DNA from: CAYWXK01 sp964462515
GTDB taxonomy: Bacteria; Planctomycetota; Phycisphaerae; Sedimentisphaerales; Anaerobacaceae
Length of the DNA: 64,000 nt
Assembly (NCBI GenBank): GCA_964462515.1
Contig: CAYWXK010000003.1
Coordinates: 78,792-142,791 of the forward strand
Reading direction: 5' to 3'
Positions within the stretch are counted from its first letter, which is position 1, and each line of letters begins with the position of its first letter. This document shows positions 1 to 8,780 of this stretch, one piece after another. Both the position numbers and the translations under genes were made by a program. The notes below the pieces were generated by a model. It saw only the letters and a program-made list of their open reading frames with translations, made no database searches and had not been told where the DNA came from.

Positions 1-1
1 G

Positions 2-949
2 TATATTGTCCTGGAAAAAGATAGCGTGGAAGGAAATGGCAAGATTTGCTCCTATACCTGCGGCACAAAAATGACTGACCTTGCTATTATTTCAACCGCG
101 GAGGACCTGCTCAACCGTGCTGTTGTCAATCAACGCTGCAAGCTGCGGAATGTTTCTCCGCAACTGCTGGCCGAGCTTCGCCGTCGAGTGCCGGTTGAGC
201 ATGTGGACATCGAGTCGGCTTCGCAGGAGAAACGCATTAACGAAGGTGAGCGGGTCGCCAAAACTATGGTTTCGTTTTTCTGTATGTTCTTAATGTTTAT
301 GGGCATCTTCGGAACCGGCCAGCACATGCTCAATAGCGTTATTGAGGAGAAGAACTCCCGTGTGATTGAAGTGCTGCTGTCGGCAGTGAGTTCATTTCAG
401 CTTATGGCCGGCAAGATTATAGGTCTGGCCGGTATCAGCTTGACGGTGATAATCCTGTGGGCCGCTACGGCCTACGGAACTGCTTATTACGCAGCCGCTC
501 GCGTCTGGGATATAAATATCAATATCCCAGCGGAAATAATTCCCTATTTTATAATCTACTTCATTTTGGGTTTCTTATTGTTTAGCTCGATTCTGGCGGG
601 AATAGGCTCGATGTGTAATACAATCAAGGAAGCTCAGAGCCTGCTAATGCCCATCAGCCTAATTTTCATATTACCAATGGTCACCTGGATATACCTTGTT
701 GAGCATCCTAACGAAGTGCCTGCAAGAGTGATGTCGTTTGTGCCGCCGTTGACACCGATGGTTATGATTCTTCGGATGGCTTCGGACCAGCATCTACCAT
801 TTCTCGAGATTTTTGCTTCAATCATTCTGCTGGCTGTTTCTGTGCCGGCCGTAATGTGGGCCGCGGCTAAGGTTTTTCGAACAGGCATACTAATGTATGG
901 AAAACAACCAAAGCTAACTGAGATTCTCCGATGGATAAGGCAGAGTTAA
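2..949 (+). CDS. ABC-2 type transporter permease, 5'-truncated by the window edge
   Basis: The frame is open to the left edge, so the start lies outside the window; an internal GTG at 26 is not a convincing start. What is visible is a soluble segment followed, from about residue 90, by several hydrophobic helices, with the conserved stretch EEKNSRVIEVLLSAV. That arrangement is typical of the NatB/YhaP-like ABC-2 membrane subunits of Na+ or drug efflux transporters. The ATPase partner is presumably upstream. The gene ends 150 bases before the methyltransferase gene and is probably unrelated to it. Substrate is unknown. Confidence 0.8.
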   Translation, partial: YIVLEKDSVEGNGKICSYTCGTKMTDLAIISTAEDLLNRAVVNQRCKLRNVSPQLLAELRRRVPVEHVDIESASQEKRINEGERVAKTMVSFFCMFLMFMGIFGTGQHMLNSVIEEKNSRVIEVLLSAVSSFQLMAGKIIGLAGISLTVIILWAATAYGTAYYAAARVWDININIPAEIIPYFIIYFILGFLLFSSILAGIGSMCNTIKEAQSLLMPISLIFILPMVTWIYLVEHPNEVPARVMSFVPPLTPMVMILRMASDQHLPFLEIFASIILLAVSVPAVMWAAAKVFRTGILMYGKQPKLTEILRWIRQS

Positions 950-1099
950 AACCTGTTCCTAAACTAATTTTGGCTTATGATTTTGCCTTCTTGTCAGCCG
1001 AACCCCTGGTGAAGGCGGATTGATTTTTGAATTTCTCTTGCCCCCGCCCCAGATTTCCTCTATCATTTCTTATAGTGCGATTATCAAAAGGAATGCGCA

Positions 1100-2263
1100 A
1101 TGAAGTATAATAATGCTAAACCACGAAAAAAAGACGAATCCAAACAGATTAATCGCCCAGCAGCAGTCGATTTGTTCTCAGGTGCAGGCGGACTTTCTGA
1201 GGGATTCACCCAAGCAGGTTTCTTCGTTGCTTTGGCAATCGAAAATGACGCTTGGGCCGCACAGACCTATAGATACAATCACTGTCGAGGTAAGAATAAG
1301 TATCGAACCGACATGCTCAAAATGGATATCACACAGATCAGGGATTTCGCCGCGATTGCGAATAGGGTCGCTGTGAAAACAGGTAGAGGGCTTGATGTTG
1401 TAATAGGTGGGCCGCCCTGCCAAGGATTCTCACGTGCCAACATTCGAGCGCGAAACTCGCCGCACCCTCTTAATAATCTGGTCTTGGATTTCATAAGAGC
1501 GGTTCGTTCACTAAGACCGCGAATTGCAGTTATGGAGAATGTTGCTGACATCGAACGCTGTGAGAAAGGCCTGTTTGTCCAAAGGATAGAATCCGCGTTT
1601 GCCGAGCTCGGCTACTACACCGAGTCCAGAGTTCTGACAGCTACTGATTATGGTGTTCCACAGTATCGCAGGCGGTTTTTCCTCATCGCGACAAGAGAGG
1701 GAAATGAGGTAGAGTGGCCCAAGCCGACATGTTCGCCAGATTCCTTTGTGACAGTATGGGACGCGATTTCTGACCTTCCCTTACTCAAGAATGGTGACAG
1801 AATTGATAAGTTGCCCTACAAGACCAACACCAATCTTACATCCTACCAGTTCGCTATGCGGAAACAAACGAATGGCTTGGTTCAAAACAACCATGTGAGT
1901 GAAAATGCCGATATTGTCATACAGAGATATAGGCATATACCCGAAGGTGGTAATTGGCAGAATATACCGGATCGCCTAATGTCTAACTACTCCGACAAGA
2001 GCCGTTGTCATCATCATATCTACCGCAGGCTGAAACGCAATGAGCCAAGCATAGTAATAACCCATTATCGAAAAAGCATGCTGGTCCACCCAACACAACA
2101 ACGGGGATTATCTGTTAGAGAGGCAGCGCGTCTTCAGTCATTTCCAGACTATTTCGTTTTCCAAGGACCTCTTATAGGGCAACAGCAGCAGGTCGCAAAT
2201 GCAGTGCCTCCGCTTCTTGCAAAAGCCGTTGCCCGTTGCGTTAAGAAGATGTTGAAGTTTTAA
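1100..2263 (+). CDS. DNA (cytosine-5)-methyltransferase
   Basis: 387 aa enzyme that transfers a methyl group from SAM to C5 of cytosine in a specific DNA sequence. All landmark motifs are present in order: motif I DLFSGAGGLSEGF (residues 24-36), motif IV GGPPCQGFS with catalytic Cys107, motif VI ENV (146-148), motif VIII QYRRRFFLIA (about 188-197), motif IX REAARLQSFP and motif X ANAVPP near the C-terminus. The variable target-recognition region lies at about 225-320. AGGA lies about 8 bases before the ATG. The next gene begins 4 bases after the stop, so the two are co-transcribed. The target sequence cannot be read from the protein. Its neighbours suggest a restriction-modification or defence role. 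Confidence 0.95.
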   Translation: MKYNNAKPRKKDESKQINRPAAVDLFSGAGGLSEGFTQAGFFVALAIENDAWAAQTYRYNHCRGKNKYRTDMLKMDITQIRDFAAIANRVAVKTGRGLDVVIGGPPCQGFSRANIRARNSPHPLNNLVLDFIRAVRSLRPRIAVMENVADIERCEKGLFVQRIESAFAELGYYTESRVLTATDYGVPQYRRRFFLIATREGNEVEWPKPTCSPDSFVTVWDAISDLPLLKNGDRIDKLPYKTNTNLTSYQFAMRKQTNGLVQNNHVSENADIVIQRYRHIPEGGNWQNIPDRLMSNYSDKSRCHHHIYRRLKRNEPSIVITHYRKSMLVHPTQQRGLSVREAARLQSFPDYFVFQGPLIGQQQQVANAVPPLLAKAVARCVKKMLKF

Positions 2264-2267
2264 ATGT

Positions 2268-2963
2268 ATGAATATTAGTCGTACCAAGCTCAATAGGCTT
2301 CTGCCGCCAGCCAAACGCAGCTACTTACGTAAGAAGATTCTTCAGTGGTACAAACATAACAAACGTCATTTCCCTTGGCGAACTACTAACAATCCCTACG
2401 AAGTCCTCATAGCCGAAATTCTCCTGCAACAGACCGACGCGGCTAAGGTGGCTACAGAATATGACCGCTTCATAAGGCTGTACCCAAACCCTAAGGAACT
2501 GTCGAAAGCCTCAAAGAGGAGCATCCGCAGGTTCACAGACAGACTTGGTCTCAATTACAGAGTGAACCGCCTGATTTGTGCCGCGCGGCGTTTGGAGGAT
2601 AAGTTCGGCGGCAGAGTGCCGGATACCGAAGCTGACCTACTTGAATTGCCGGGTATTGGAAAATACATGGCGAATGCGGTACTTGCATGTGCGTTCGGAA
2701 AACGCGCCGCTGTATTAGACACTAATGTTGTTAGAATTATAAGCAGGTTCTTCGGTATTAACTCCACAAATCCGCGGCCTAGAAATGACCCGCTTCTCTG
2801 GATGTCTGCGGGAAAGTTACTCCCGAAGAAAACGAAAACGTGTAAGCAGTGGACCTATGCCTTGCTAGATTTTGGCGCGTTGGTCTGCTCACACTACAAA
2901 CCGCAGTGCGAATTGTGTCCCTGTAGGCGCAAATGTGTTTACTACACGACTTTAATAACCTAA
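2268..2963 (+). CDS. HhH-GPD DNA glycosylase, Mig-like (G:T mismatch) type
   Basis: 231 aa endonuclease III/MutY superfamily protein. It has Glu50 in the helix AEILLQQT, a helix-hairpin-helix LPGIGKYMANAV (127-138), catalytic Asp151 in VLDTNVVRI, and a C-terminal [4Fe-4S] cluster ligated by C207-x6-C214-x2-C217-x5-C223. The residue at the EndoIII Lys120 position is Tyr133 (GKY). MutY normally has Ser there, while the thymine glycosylase Mig of Methanothermobacter has Tyr; Mig is also encoded beside a 5mC methyltransferase. The C-terminal MutY domain that recognises 8-oxoG is absent. The inferred job is to remove T from G:T mismatches left by deamination of 5mC made by the upstream enzyme, functionally like Vsr. 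A broader A/G or U/G specificity is possible. Confidence 0.82.
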   Translation: MNISRTKLNRLLPPAKRSYLRKKILQWYKHNKRHFPWRTTNNPYEVLIAEILLQQTDAAKVATEYDRFIRLYPNPKELSKASKRSIRRFTDRLGLNYRVNRLICAARRLEDKFGGRVPDTEADLLELPGIGKYMANAVLACAFGKRAAVLDTNVVRIISRFFGINSTNPRPRNDPLLWMSAGKLLPKKTKTCKQWTYALLDFGALVCSHYKPQCELCPCRRKCVYYTTLIT

Positions 2964-3725
2964 TATCATTGATGCGAACTCTAAAGTCGATAGATTTCCA
3001 TCCATCACTTTGTCTAGAAGTGCCATGTTATTTACGATATGCTTTTGTACTTCGTCCCGCTTGTCTATATAGTTAGATTCTGTTTCTCGCTTCTCGTGCC
3101 ATCGCAGTGCTATCTGCCATGCCGCTTCGTAGCAGTTTCGTAACTCAGCATCAGACAATCCGCTTACGTCAATCTCTCCAAGAAGCGCATTGACGCATGG
3201 GGCAAACATTCGTATGCGGCTCCGTTCAATTGGTGCATTTTGCTCTGAGAGCGTATCTTGAAACCAAGCATCAAATCTTGGCTCCTGATTCACACCAGCA
3301 GAGTCAAATATCGTCACCCACTCACCCCATTTCATCTTGAGGGCCAGTTCTTTCGGATAACCGGCTAGCCGGTAGCAATACCAAAGATGTTCGCGATACG
3401 GCCCCCGCTCTTTATAAAGCAGTTCAGCAGGAATGTACATCTTGGCGTTCCTCCACAGCAGAGGTAATTCTGCTTTATGTGGGAAGTCGTCGCTCTCAAC
3501 GACATCCCGTAGGGCAACTCCAACTTCCCTGTAGGTTAGCAGCTTACCTTTGCCCCGTTTCTTGGGCATTAGTCCATTTTTGTTTATCACCTCAACCAAC
3601 TTCTTTATTCTTTTCTCAAGTCGCTGGTCGAGCCGGTCTGCCTGCTCTCGTTCAGACTGCGTTGTTCCCTCCATGCCAAGCTTCTGATACCTCTTTTCCG
3701 GCTCCTTTCTTACTAGTACCGCCAT
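2952..3725 (-). CDS. Uncharacterised helical protein encoded with the GHKL ATPase
   Basis: 257 aa, not recognised. The first 60 residues are highly charged (Lys/Arg/Glu rich) and look coiled-coil forming. The rest appears helical and rich in Trp and Tyr, without membrane segments or an obvious catalytic motif; there is no clear PD-(D/E)xK or HNH pattern. AGGAGA precedes the ATG by about 6 bases and overlaps the stop codon of the upstream ATPase gene, which ends 10 bases before, so the two form an operon. Its 3' end overlaps the glycosylase 3' end by 12 bases in convergent orientation. By position it may be the partner or effector subunit of the ATPase; this is inference only. Confidence 0.75.
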   Translation of the reverse strand: MAVLVRKEPEKRYQKLGMEGTTQSEREQADRLDQRLEKRIKKLVEVINKNGLMPKKRGKGKLLTYREVGVALRDVVESDDFPHKAELPLLWRNAKMYIPAELLYKERGPYREHLWYCYRLAGYPKELALKMKWGEWVTIFDSAGVNQEPRFDAWFQDTLSEQNAPIERSRIRMFAPCVNALLGEIDVSGLSDAELRNCYEAAWQIALRWHEKRETESNYIDKRDEVQKHIVNNMALLDKVMDGNLSTLEFASMILGY

Positions 3726-3735
3726 TCTGTTTCTC

Positions 3736-6189
3736 CTATAGCTGGTTTAATGCTGTTCCAATTATCAGGTCGAATATTCTCGCTGTCTCATTAGGGGGCA
3801 ACTGTCCAGATGTTAGGGCATCTTCGTGTTCTTCTGCAGGTCCTTTATATATATCGTTCTCAAACGCTATCAGGTATGCTTGGCGTAACATTTGTTCTTG
3901 AGTATATCGTTTTTGCATCACGCTATCATCCCGTGCTTGAACAAAACGATATGCTGCGTGCCCTGCGTTCAGTATGAAGGTGTAACCGTCATCTATATTT
4001 CCTTCCTTCCTGGACTGCCAACCTTGTGACGGTTCGTTTGCTTCTTCAACCTTTTGAAATATTGCATGGCCTGGCGGATCAACTTCCAAATAGAACTTAA
4101 CAGATTTCTTGTCGAGCTTCCAATGTCTTGGCTTGTTCAATTCCGTGCTTGCGCGTGCTAGTGTTATAACACAGTGTATGTCGCAGCATCTTTCTGCGAC
4201 ATCCGCCACCGTCTCCAGAACACTTCCGAAATTGTCATTCGAAATCGTAATATCATCAACATACTGCTCGAAATCTTGTTGCGGAGCGAGTACCAAATCT
4301 GTCTCTTCCAGCAACTGAAATAATGGCGTTGTAGGCCTTCCTGTCTTAGGATTCTCAAGGTGCCTCACCGAACTTGTGATGTTGACAACCAATTCATGGG
4401 CTGTATTATTGGTTGCCTTAATTCTAATCTTGCGAATGACCTCAGATATCTCAATCCGCCGAGTATCTTGGCGTGGAAATTGACAGGATACCGATAGACT
4501 CAGAGGCGGCTTTGGGATCTCTGGTTCGGAGATACCCACATAGAGAGTTCGGGTACATTCGGCGACAGACTGAGTGGAGTCGAGCAGGGTGTATTTTGCC
4601 ACAATAAACAAGGCCTTACCATTCTCAAATAGATCACGTGTGATCTCGAACGAGTCGACACTTATATCAAATGCTCCATCCGGCCCGAGGTCTATGCGTT
4701 TTTCCAACAGAGGGACCGGCGAATCCAAACCATACTGTTTCCCTATGACCTTGAATATCCCAAGCAATGACCGCGACGTTTTATTAACAATCCTGTACTT
4801 TATCGGGCCGACTTTATCTCCGATTTCTATGCGCAGGCTGTTCGGGTCCGGAAGCCTAATTCCATGGAACAGAATGTCAACCTCTGATTGTCTGATCCCT
4901 ACGTTCTGCTGAGTAACTAAGCCAAGTTCAGAGGCGAGTTGATTCAGGTCTTTCATCGAGTCCAGCAGGCGTTGACGAGACTGCGCATCCTCAGTAACAG
5001 ATATAAGCCCAAGTTGCCTTTCAAACGTGTTGAGTTCTTCTCTAACAGTATCGCGTATCTGCCGTATCCCTGGGTCGCGGAAGTTGAAGCCATAGTGAGT
5101 GGTGCCCTCGCTTTTTTCTACGAGTCCTTCGAGCTCGGGCTCAAGGATAACGTATCCACAGAGGCGCTTCACTATCTTGGCATTTGGGTACAGGTTTCTC
5201 GCTACGGTGCCAATCTTCATTCGCTTCCGTTGCACCCAAATATCACGGAGGTATTCGTCGGTAATGGGGGTGGGCATAAGCACAAATTTGATTTCTTTTA
5301 TTCTATACTGTTGCCCACGAGCCACTATAGATATGTTTTTCTTCTCATATGTCTTTATACTTGGTTGCTCGCCATTCGCCTGCGCGATATCCAGTATCTC
5401 ATCATGCAGTTCTACGCGATGCACTTCGCCTTCAAGTCGCAGGAATATCTGTGCATCAAATTTGTGGATTATCTCCCACCATGTTTCTTCGATCATGTAA
5501 GCCAAAGACGACTTGTATTTGCTCCCTGTTGCAAATGAGTACTTGATTGCTTGAACCAACTCCGGGTGGACATCAAGAATCGTGACTCGAGTACCAAACT
5601 TCACAAGTGTCAAAAGCACACCATCAGATTTTTTCGCGATGAAATCTTTCGCCTCTTCACCGGTGTAAGGTATCTTGGGTTGTTTCAAAGCACCCGCAAT
5701 CACTTTCCTGTCTAGCGCAATGTACTGCTCATCATCCCTGCGGACGGAATCAATGAGTATACTTGTTGTCTGGGACGCAACATGGAAAACAAGTTTGCCG
5801 CGACCAAACGTGCCTGCGCCAAGATTCTCGCCCCCAACAAATCTGCACAGAAATCGCCCAAGCCGTTGCTCTGGCCCCAAGGTACCCTCAGTAAATCTGC
5901 GGGTTATCTCATCGGCCGTAAGTATATCTCCTGTCAGGCCCATCGTCCCCTCGTCCCAAAACACCAGTGCGTCACTTCCCCTGATCTTGGTCAGCTCAAA
6001 ATTCATAGCCCATTCTTTGCAGGCTGGGACCTCTTTAGCCACAGCTCTGGCACCGAAGGCGTTTTGTATAGCGTCTTTCTGAACGCCGTGTGGAATACCT
6101 CTGGCAGGTTCGCTGTTGTACTCTCTTCCCACCTGCTCGATTTGAGCCAAGTCATTCTGAGGCATCGTTACATAGTCACTTTCGGACAT
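3736..6189 (-). CDS. GHKL (MutL/MORC-like) ATPase, putative defence or restriction component
   Basis: About 817 aa. The ATG at 6189 is preferred over an upstream in-frame start at 6264 because GGGAGGT stands 5-6 bases before it. The N-terminal 150 residues carry a degenerate Bergerat ATP-binding fold: N-box DAIQNAFGA (Asp39, Asn43), the Mg/adenine motif DEGTMG (Asp79, Gly81, Gly84), and the glycine-rich ATP lid GAGTFGRGK (124-132). The following several hundred residues look mixed alpha/beta and then beta-rich, possibly Ig-like from about 480 to 640. No HATPase-kinase, gyrase or MutL endonuclease motif is evident. GHKL ATPases related to MutL and MORC are known in prokaryotic restriction-modification neighbourhoods, and the adjoining methyltransferase gene supports that reading. 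First gene of a two-gene - strand operon. Confidence 0.75.
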   Translation of the reverse strand: MSESDYVTMPQNDLAQIEQVGREYNSEPARGIPHGVQKDAIQNAFGARAVAKEVPACKEWAMNFELTKIRGSDALVFWDEGTMGLTGDILTADEITRRFTEGTLGPEQRLGRFLCRFVGGENLGAGTFGRGKLVFHVASQTTSILIDSVRRDDEQYIALDRKVIAGALKQPKIPYTGEEAKDFIAKKSDGVLLTLVKFGTRVTILDVHPELVQAIKYSFATGSKYKSSLAYMIEETWWEIIHKFDAQIFLRLEGEVHRVELHDEILDIAQANGEQPSIKTYEKKNISIVARGQQYRIKEIKFVLMPTPITDEYLRDIWVQRKRMKIGTVARNLYPNAKIVKRLCGYVILEPELEGLVEKSEGTTHYGFNFRDPGIRQIRDTVREELNTFERQLGLISVTEDAQSRQRLLDSMKDLNQLASELGLVTQQNVGIRQSEVDILFHGIRLPDPNSLRIEIGDKVGPIKYRIVNKTSRSLLGIFKVIGKQYGLDSPVPLLEKRIDLGPDGAFDISVDSFEITRDLFENGKALFIVAKYTLLDSTQSVAECTRTLYVGISEPEIPKPPLSLSVSCQFPRQDTRRIEISEVIRKIRIKATNNTAHELVVNITSSVRHLENPKTGRPTTPLFQLLEETDLVLAPQQDFEQYVDDITISNDNFGSVLETVADVAERCCDIHCVITLARASTELNKPRHWKLDKKSVKFYLEVDPPGHAIFQKVEEANEPSQGWQSRKEGNIDDGYTFILNAGHAAYRFVQARDDSVMQKRYTQEQMLRQAYLIAFENDIYKGPAEEHEDALTSGQLPPNETARIFDLIIGTALNQL

Positions 6190-6583
6190 GAGCAACCTCC
6201 CATCCAAAATTAAATTATATTCATTTACTGCTAAGTCCTTCAATTTTACCGCAAGCGTTACCAAAAAGCAACCAACTTAACCTCCATTATCTCCCCGCCA
6301 AATCAAAACCAAAAAACTTTTGCCTAAAAAATCAGATTTTTATTGAATAAATAGGCATAATCTGGTATAATATATACGCAATTGGGGGGAATGATGCCCG
6401 CCAGGAGCGGCAAGCTCGCCCAGACCCGCACGCTAAGGAACAGCCTGTCCTGAGCAGCCTGTGGTGAGCAAGGTCGAACCAAGTCGAAGGGCAGTTCCAG
6501 TCAAATTTAGTCGTAAATTCCTTTATACTAAGGATTAATGTATGTTAAATAACCTTGGAGTGATGCGGAAACCCCTTAGGGGA

Positions 6584-6625
6584 ATAACCAGTTACCAATT
6601 ACCAGTTACCAATCACCAACAACCA
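6584..6625. repeat. ACC/AATT-rich short tandem words
   Basis: Imperfect repetition of ACCAGTTACC, ACCAATTACC and ACCAATCACC words with a period of about 9-10 bases. Similar A/C-rich word runs appear in other spacers here (about 41925-41955 and 43010-43045). The surrounding spacer 6265-7010 holds no convincing gene; the - strand ATPase promoter should lie just right of 6190. Confidence 0.5.
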
Positions 6626-6750
6626 AATTATGCAAAACAAACCCAATTTCCTATAGCAACAAAACGAACACAACCTTCTTATTAACAAAGAATTATGAAA
6701 ATATACGGCTTTGCAGACGCGGTGAAAAACAAACCCAATCAAACCCAATT

Positions 6751-6925
6751 TTATCCGCCTTTTACCCGCCTATGGTGGGCAGGCGGATTCAAACGTCCCC
6801 TTGCAAAAATGGGGCATCACGAGTTTTTTGTGAAAAAAAGGCAGAAATTTATCCGCCTTCGGCGAATTTATGTTTGCCGGTGAATTTATCCGCCTCCGGT
6901 GGATTTATCCGCCTCTGGCGGATTT
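6751..6925. repeat. Cluster of ATCCGCC/GGCGGAT short palindromes
   Basis: Within 175 bases the arm TTATCCGCC and its complement GGCGGAT recur several times, forming consecutive hairpins such as ATCCGCC-TCT-GGCGGAT at about 6906-6922 and a longer one at 6751-6789. The same arms form a clean hairpin at 8893-8920, just upstream of dnaA. They could act as terminators or protein-binding sites, or be mobile short repeats; no coding capacity is apparent. Confidence 0.6.
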
Positions 6926-7010
6926 TGAGCCGAAAAAGGCATTTTTCAACATTAAATTGCGCTGTAGAAATAAGCTACAGGTCTTTACCGATAGGTTCAT
7001 TTGCCGCTTA

Positions 7011-8387
7011 TTACTTTCGTTCCCATTTTGGGCCTTCGACGTCAATTTCGGCGTGCAGCTTGGCCAGAATTTTTTTCATTGCCTCAAGACGCCTCGGCTC
7101 ACTTTCAGCAAGGTTTTGTTTTTCAGCGGGGTCCTGGCGCAGGTTATACAGCTCAAACTTTGTCATTTGATTGTCGGCTAAAATCTTCCAGTCGTCCTGT
7201 CGCATCGCCACTGTAAAGGGTTTGCTGGTTGCTTTATCATATCGCCAGTATAAAGGCGTTTTGCGATTGATTTTCTTTCCTTTAAAGATTGGCAGAAAAT
7301 TTGCCCCATCAATTGGACGGTCTTTTGGCGCCTCAACGCCGGCAATTGCGCATAGTGTCGGCAGGGCATCTATATTGCATACCGGTTCGTGACAGACAAA
7401 GCCGACTTTGGCATTACCGGACCAACGAATAATGCCCGGCACCCGTATTCCGCCTTCATACATATCGAGTTTCATACCTCGCAGCTCACCTGGCGAACCA
7501 AATGAACGGTGTGAGCCCTGGTAGCGGTTGCGCCTTTCGGGGCCGTTATCGCTTGTGAACATCACAAAGGTCCTGTCGCATAGATTCATTTCATCAACTG
7601 TTTTAATCAGCCAGCCAAACTCATAGTCCAACTGTGTGACATTGCCGTAGTAGATTGCCTCGTCCTTGCTCTGATACATATCCATAAATTTTGGGTCTGT
7701 TGCGAGCGGCTCGTGTGGGGAGTGGAAACAAACAAAGAGGAAAAATGGTTTCGAGCGGTCCCTTTTATTCTGAAGCCAGTCGATTGCCTCCCGCACGACA
7801 AGTTCCGATGAGTAACCTTGCAATTCGCCGACCGGTTGGCCATTGCGGACAAAGTTTTTTGGGTTATGGTGGGATGGACTTGCGTTGTTTTGTGTGGAGA
7901 ACCAGTAGTCAAAACCGTGGTCGCCTGGCTGGGGCTGCTCGGACGAGTTAAATTTGCCGTTGCAGTGCCATTTACCCACATGGCAGGTTTCGTAGCCGGC
8001 TTTTTTTAGAAGCGTGGCTATGGTAAGCTCATCTTTAGGTAAGTGCATAGGACTATCAGCAGGAATCCAGTCGTAGATGCCACAGCGATATGGCGTGCGG
8101 CCTGTTAGTATTGCGGCCCTGGACGGTGAGCAGACCGGAGCAGCGGCGTAGCAGTTGGTTAATCTCATTCCTTCTTGAGCCAGTTTATTTATATTGGGTG
8201 TTTTTATGTGTGGATGCCCATAGCAAGCCAGGTCGCCATAGCCTAAGTCATCGCAAAGGACAATAATGATATTGGATTTGTCCGGCGATTTGGCAGTTAC
8301 TGTTTTTTTGGAAGAACTTATACATCCAGAGAGAGTTATTGATACCGCACCTTGCCCGATTGCTTTTAGAAAATCGCGTCTGTCCAT
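7011..8387 (-). CDS. Tat-exported lipoprotein sulfatase (S1 family arylsulfatase)
   Basis: 458 aa from the ATG at 8387, which has GAGGTG just upstream; an upstream in-frame TTG at 8402 is less likely. The N-terminus has a twin-arginine motif (MDRRDFLK) and a lipobox-like LSGC with Cys22, so the protein is probably exported folded and lipid-anchored. The sulfatase core has the metal site CDDLGYGD (about 45-52) and the CSPSR signature with Cys86, the residue converted to formylglycine by a maturase. A second conserved block, GKWHCNG, follows. It hydrolyses sulfate esters, probably on sulfated polysaccharide, but the substrate cannot be named. No maturase gene or polysaccharide-utilisation cluster is adjacent. 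Confidence 0.93.
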   Translation of the reverse strand: MDRRDFLKAIGQGAVSITLSGCISSSKKTVTAKSPDKSNIIIVLCDDLGYGDLACYGHPHIKTPNINKLAQEGMRLTNCYAAAPVCSPSRAAILTGRTPYRCGIYDWIPADSPMHLPKDELTIATLLKKAGYETCHVGKWHCNGKFNSSEQPQPGDHGFDYWFSTQNNASPSHHNPKNFVRNGQPVGELQGYSSELVVREAIDWLQNKRDRSKPFFLFVCFHSPHEPLATDPKFMDMYQSKDEAIYYGNVTQLDYEFGWLIKTVDEMNLCDRTFVMFTSDNGPERRNRYQGSHRSFGSPGELRGMKLDMYEGGIRVPGIIRWSGNAKVGFVCHEPVCNIDALPTLCAIAGVEAPKDRPIDGANFLPIFKGKKINRKTPLYWRYDKATSKPFTVAMRQDDWKILADNQMTKFELYNLRQDPAEKQNLAESEPRRLEAMKKILAKLHAEIDVEGPKWERK

Positions 8388-8493
8388 CTTCACACCTCGC
8401 AAATTTCAATTTACAAATGGCAGATTTCAGATTTGTAATCTTAAATCTGAAATTTTGAAATTGCAAGCCAAGAAGATAAAAAGCAATTTTACG

Positions 8494-8629
8494 GTAAACC
8501 CCGTTAGAAAGTTCGGGTGGGGCTTTAGATCCTGTTAGAAATTTTATTTCTAAACAGGGTAAACCTCGTCCTCACTATAATTTTTTTACCCCGCCTAAAA
8601 GGCAGGGCTTCCTTTCTAACGGGGTAAAT
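8494..8629. repeat. Dispersed palindromic element, copy 1 (136 bp)
   Basis: The ends are inverted repeats: GTAAACCCCGTTAGAAAG on the left and CTTTCTAACGGGGTAAAT on the right, with an internal hairpin (CTGCCTAAAAG-type arm near 8590-8610). A 101-base copy occurs in reverse orientation at 30335-30435 with the same ends and the same interior phrase CCTCACTATAAT. This copy carries about 35 extra bases around 8522-8560, themselves containing a short hairpin. It lies between the divergent sulfatase and dnaA genes. Confidence 0.8.
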
Positions 8630-8669
8630 ACTTTTTATCGGCTGCAAGGCATCGAGGAGCATCTTAGTC

Positions 8670-8780
8670 CACAGGTTTTCCACAAAGAGAAGTTACGATG
8701 TGCAAAATTTGTGAAAAACAAAATTTTTTTGTGCGCAAAGTCAGTGCTGAGAGCGACCTATATTATGTGGAAAAGAAATT
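8670..8780. promoter_or_regulatory. Possible DnaA-box region upstream of dnaA (candidate oriC or autoregulatory site)
   Basis: Two inverted copies of TTTTCCACA (8676-8684 on the + strand and 8766-8774 on the - strand) match the DnaA box TTATCCACA at 8 of 9 positions. They lie in an A+T-rich stretch some 180-280 bases before dnaA. Two boxes suffice for autoregulation but are few for an origin, and there is no dnaN, gyrB or rpmH neighbour. Confidence 0.35.

Noticed and set aside
2268..2963. Annotation as MutY A/G-specific adenine glycosylase.
   Set aside because: The C-terminal 8-oxoG recognition domain is missing and Tyr133 occupies the position that is Ser in MutY, so the Mig-like reading fits better.
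4939..5538. 199-codon frame antisense to the GHKL ATPase.
   Set aside because: No domain, no start signal, lies entirely inside a supported gene.
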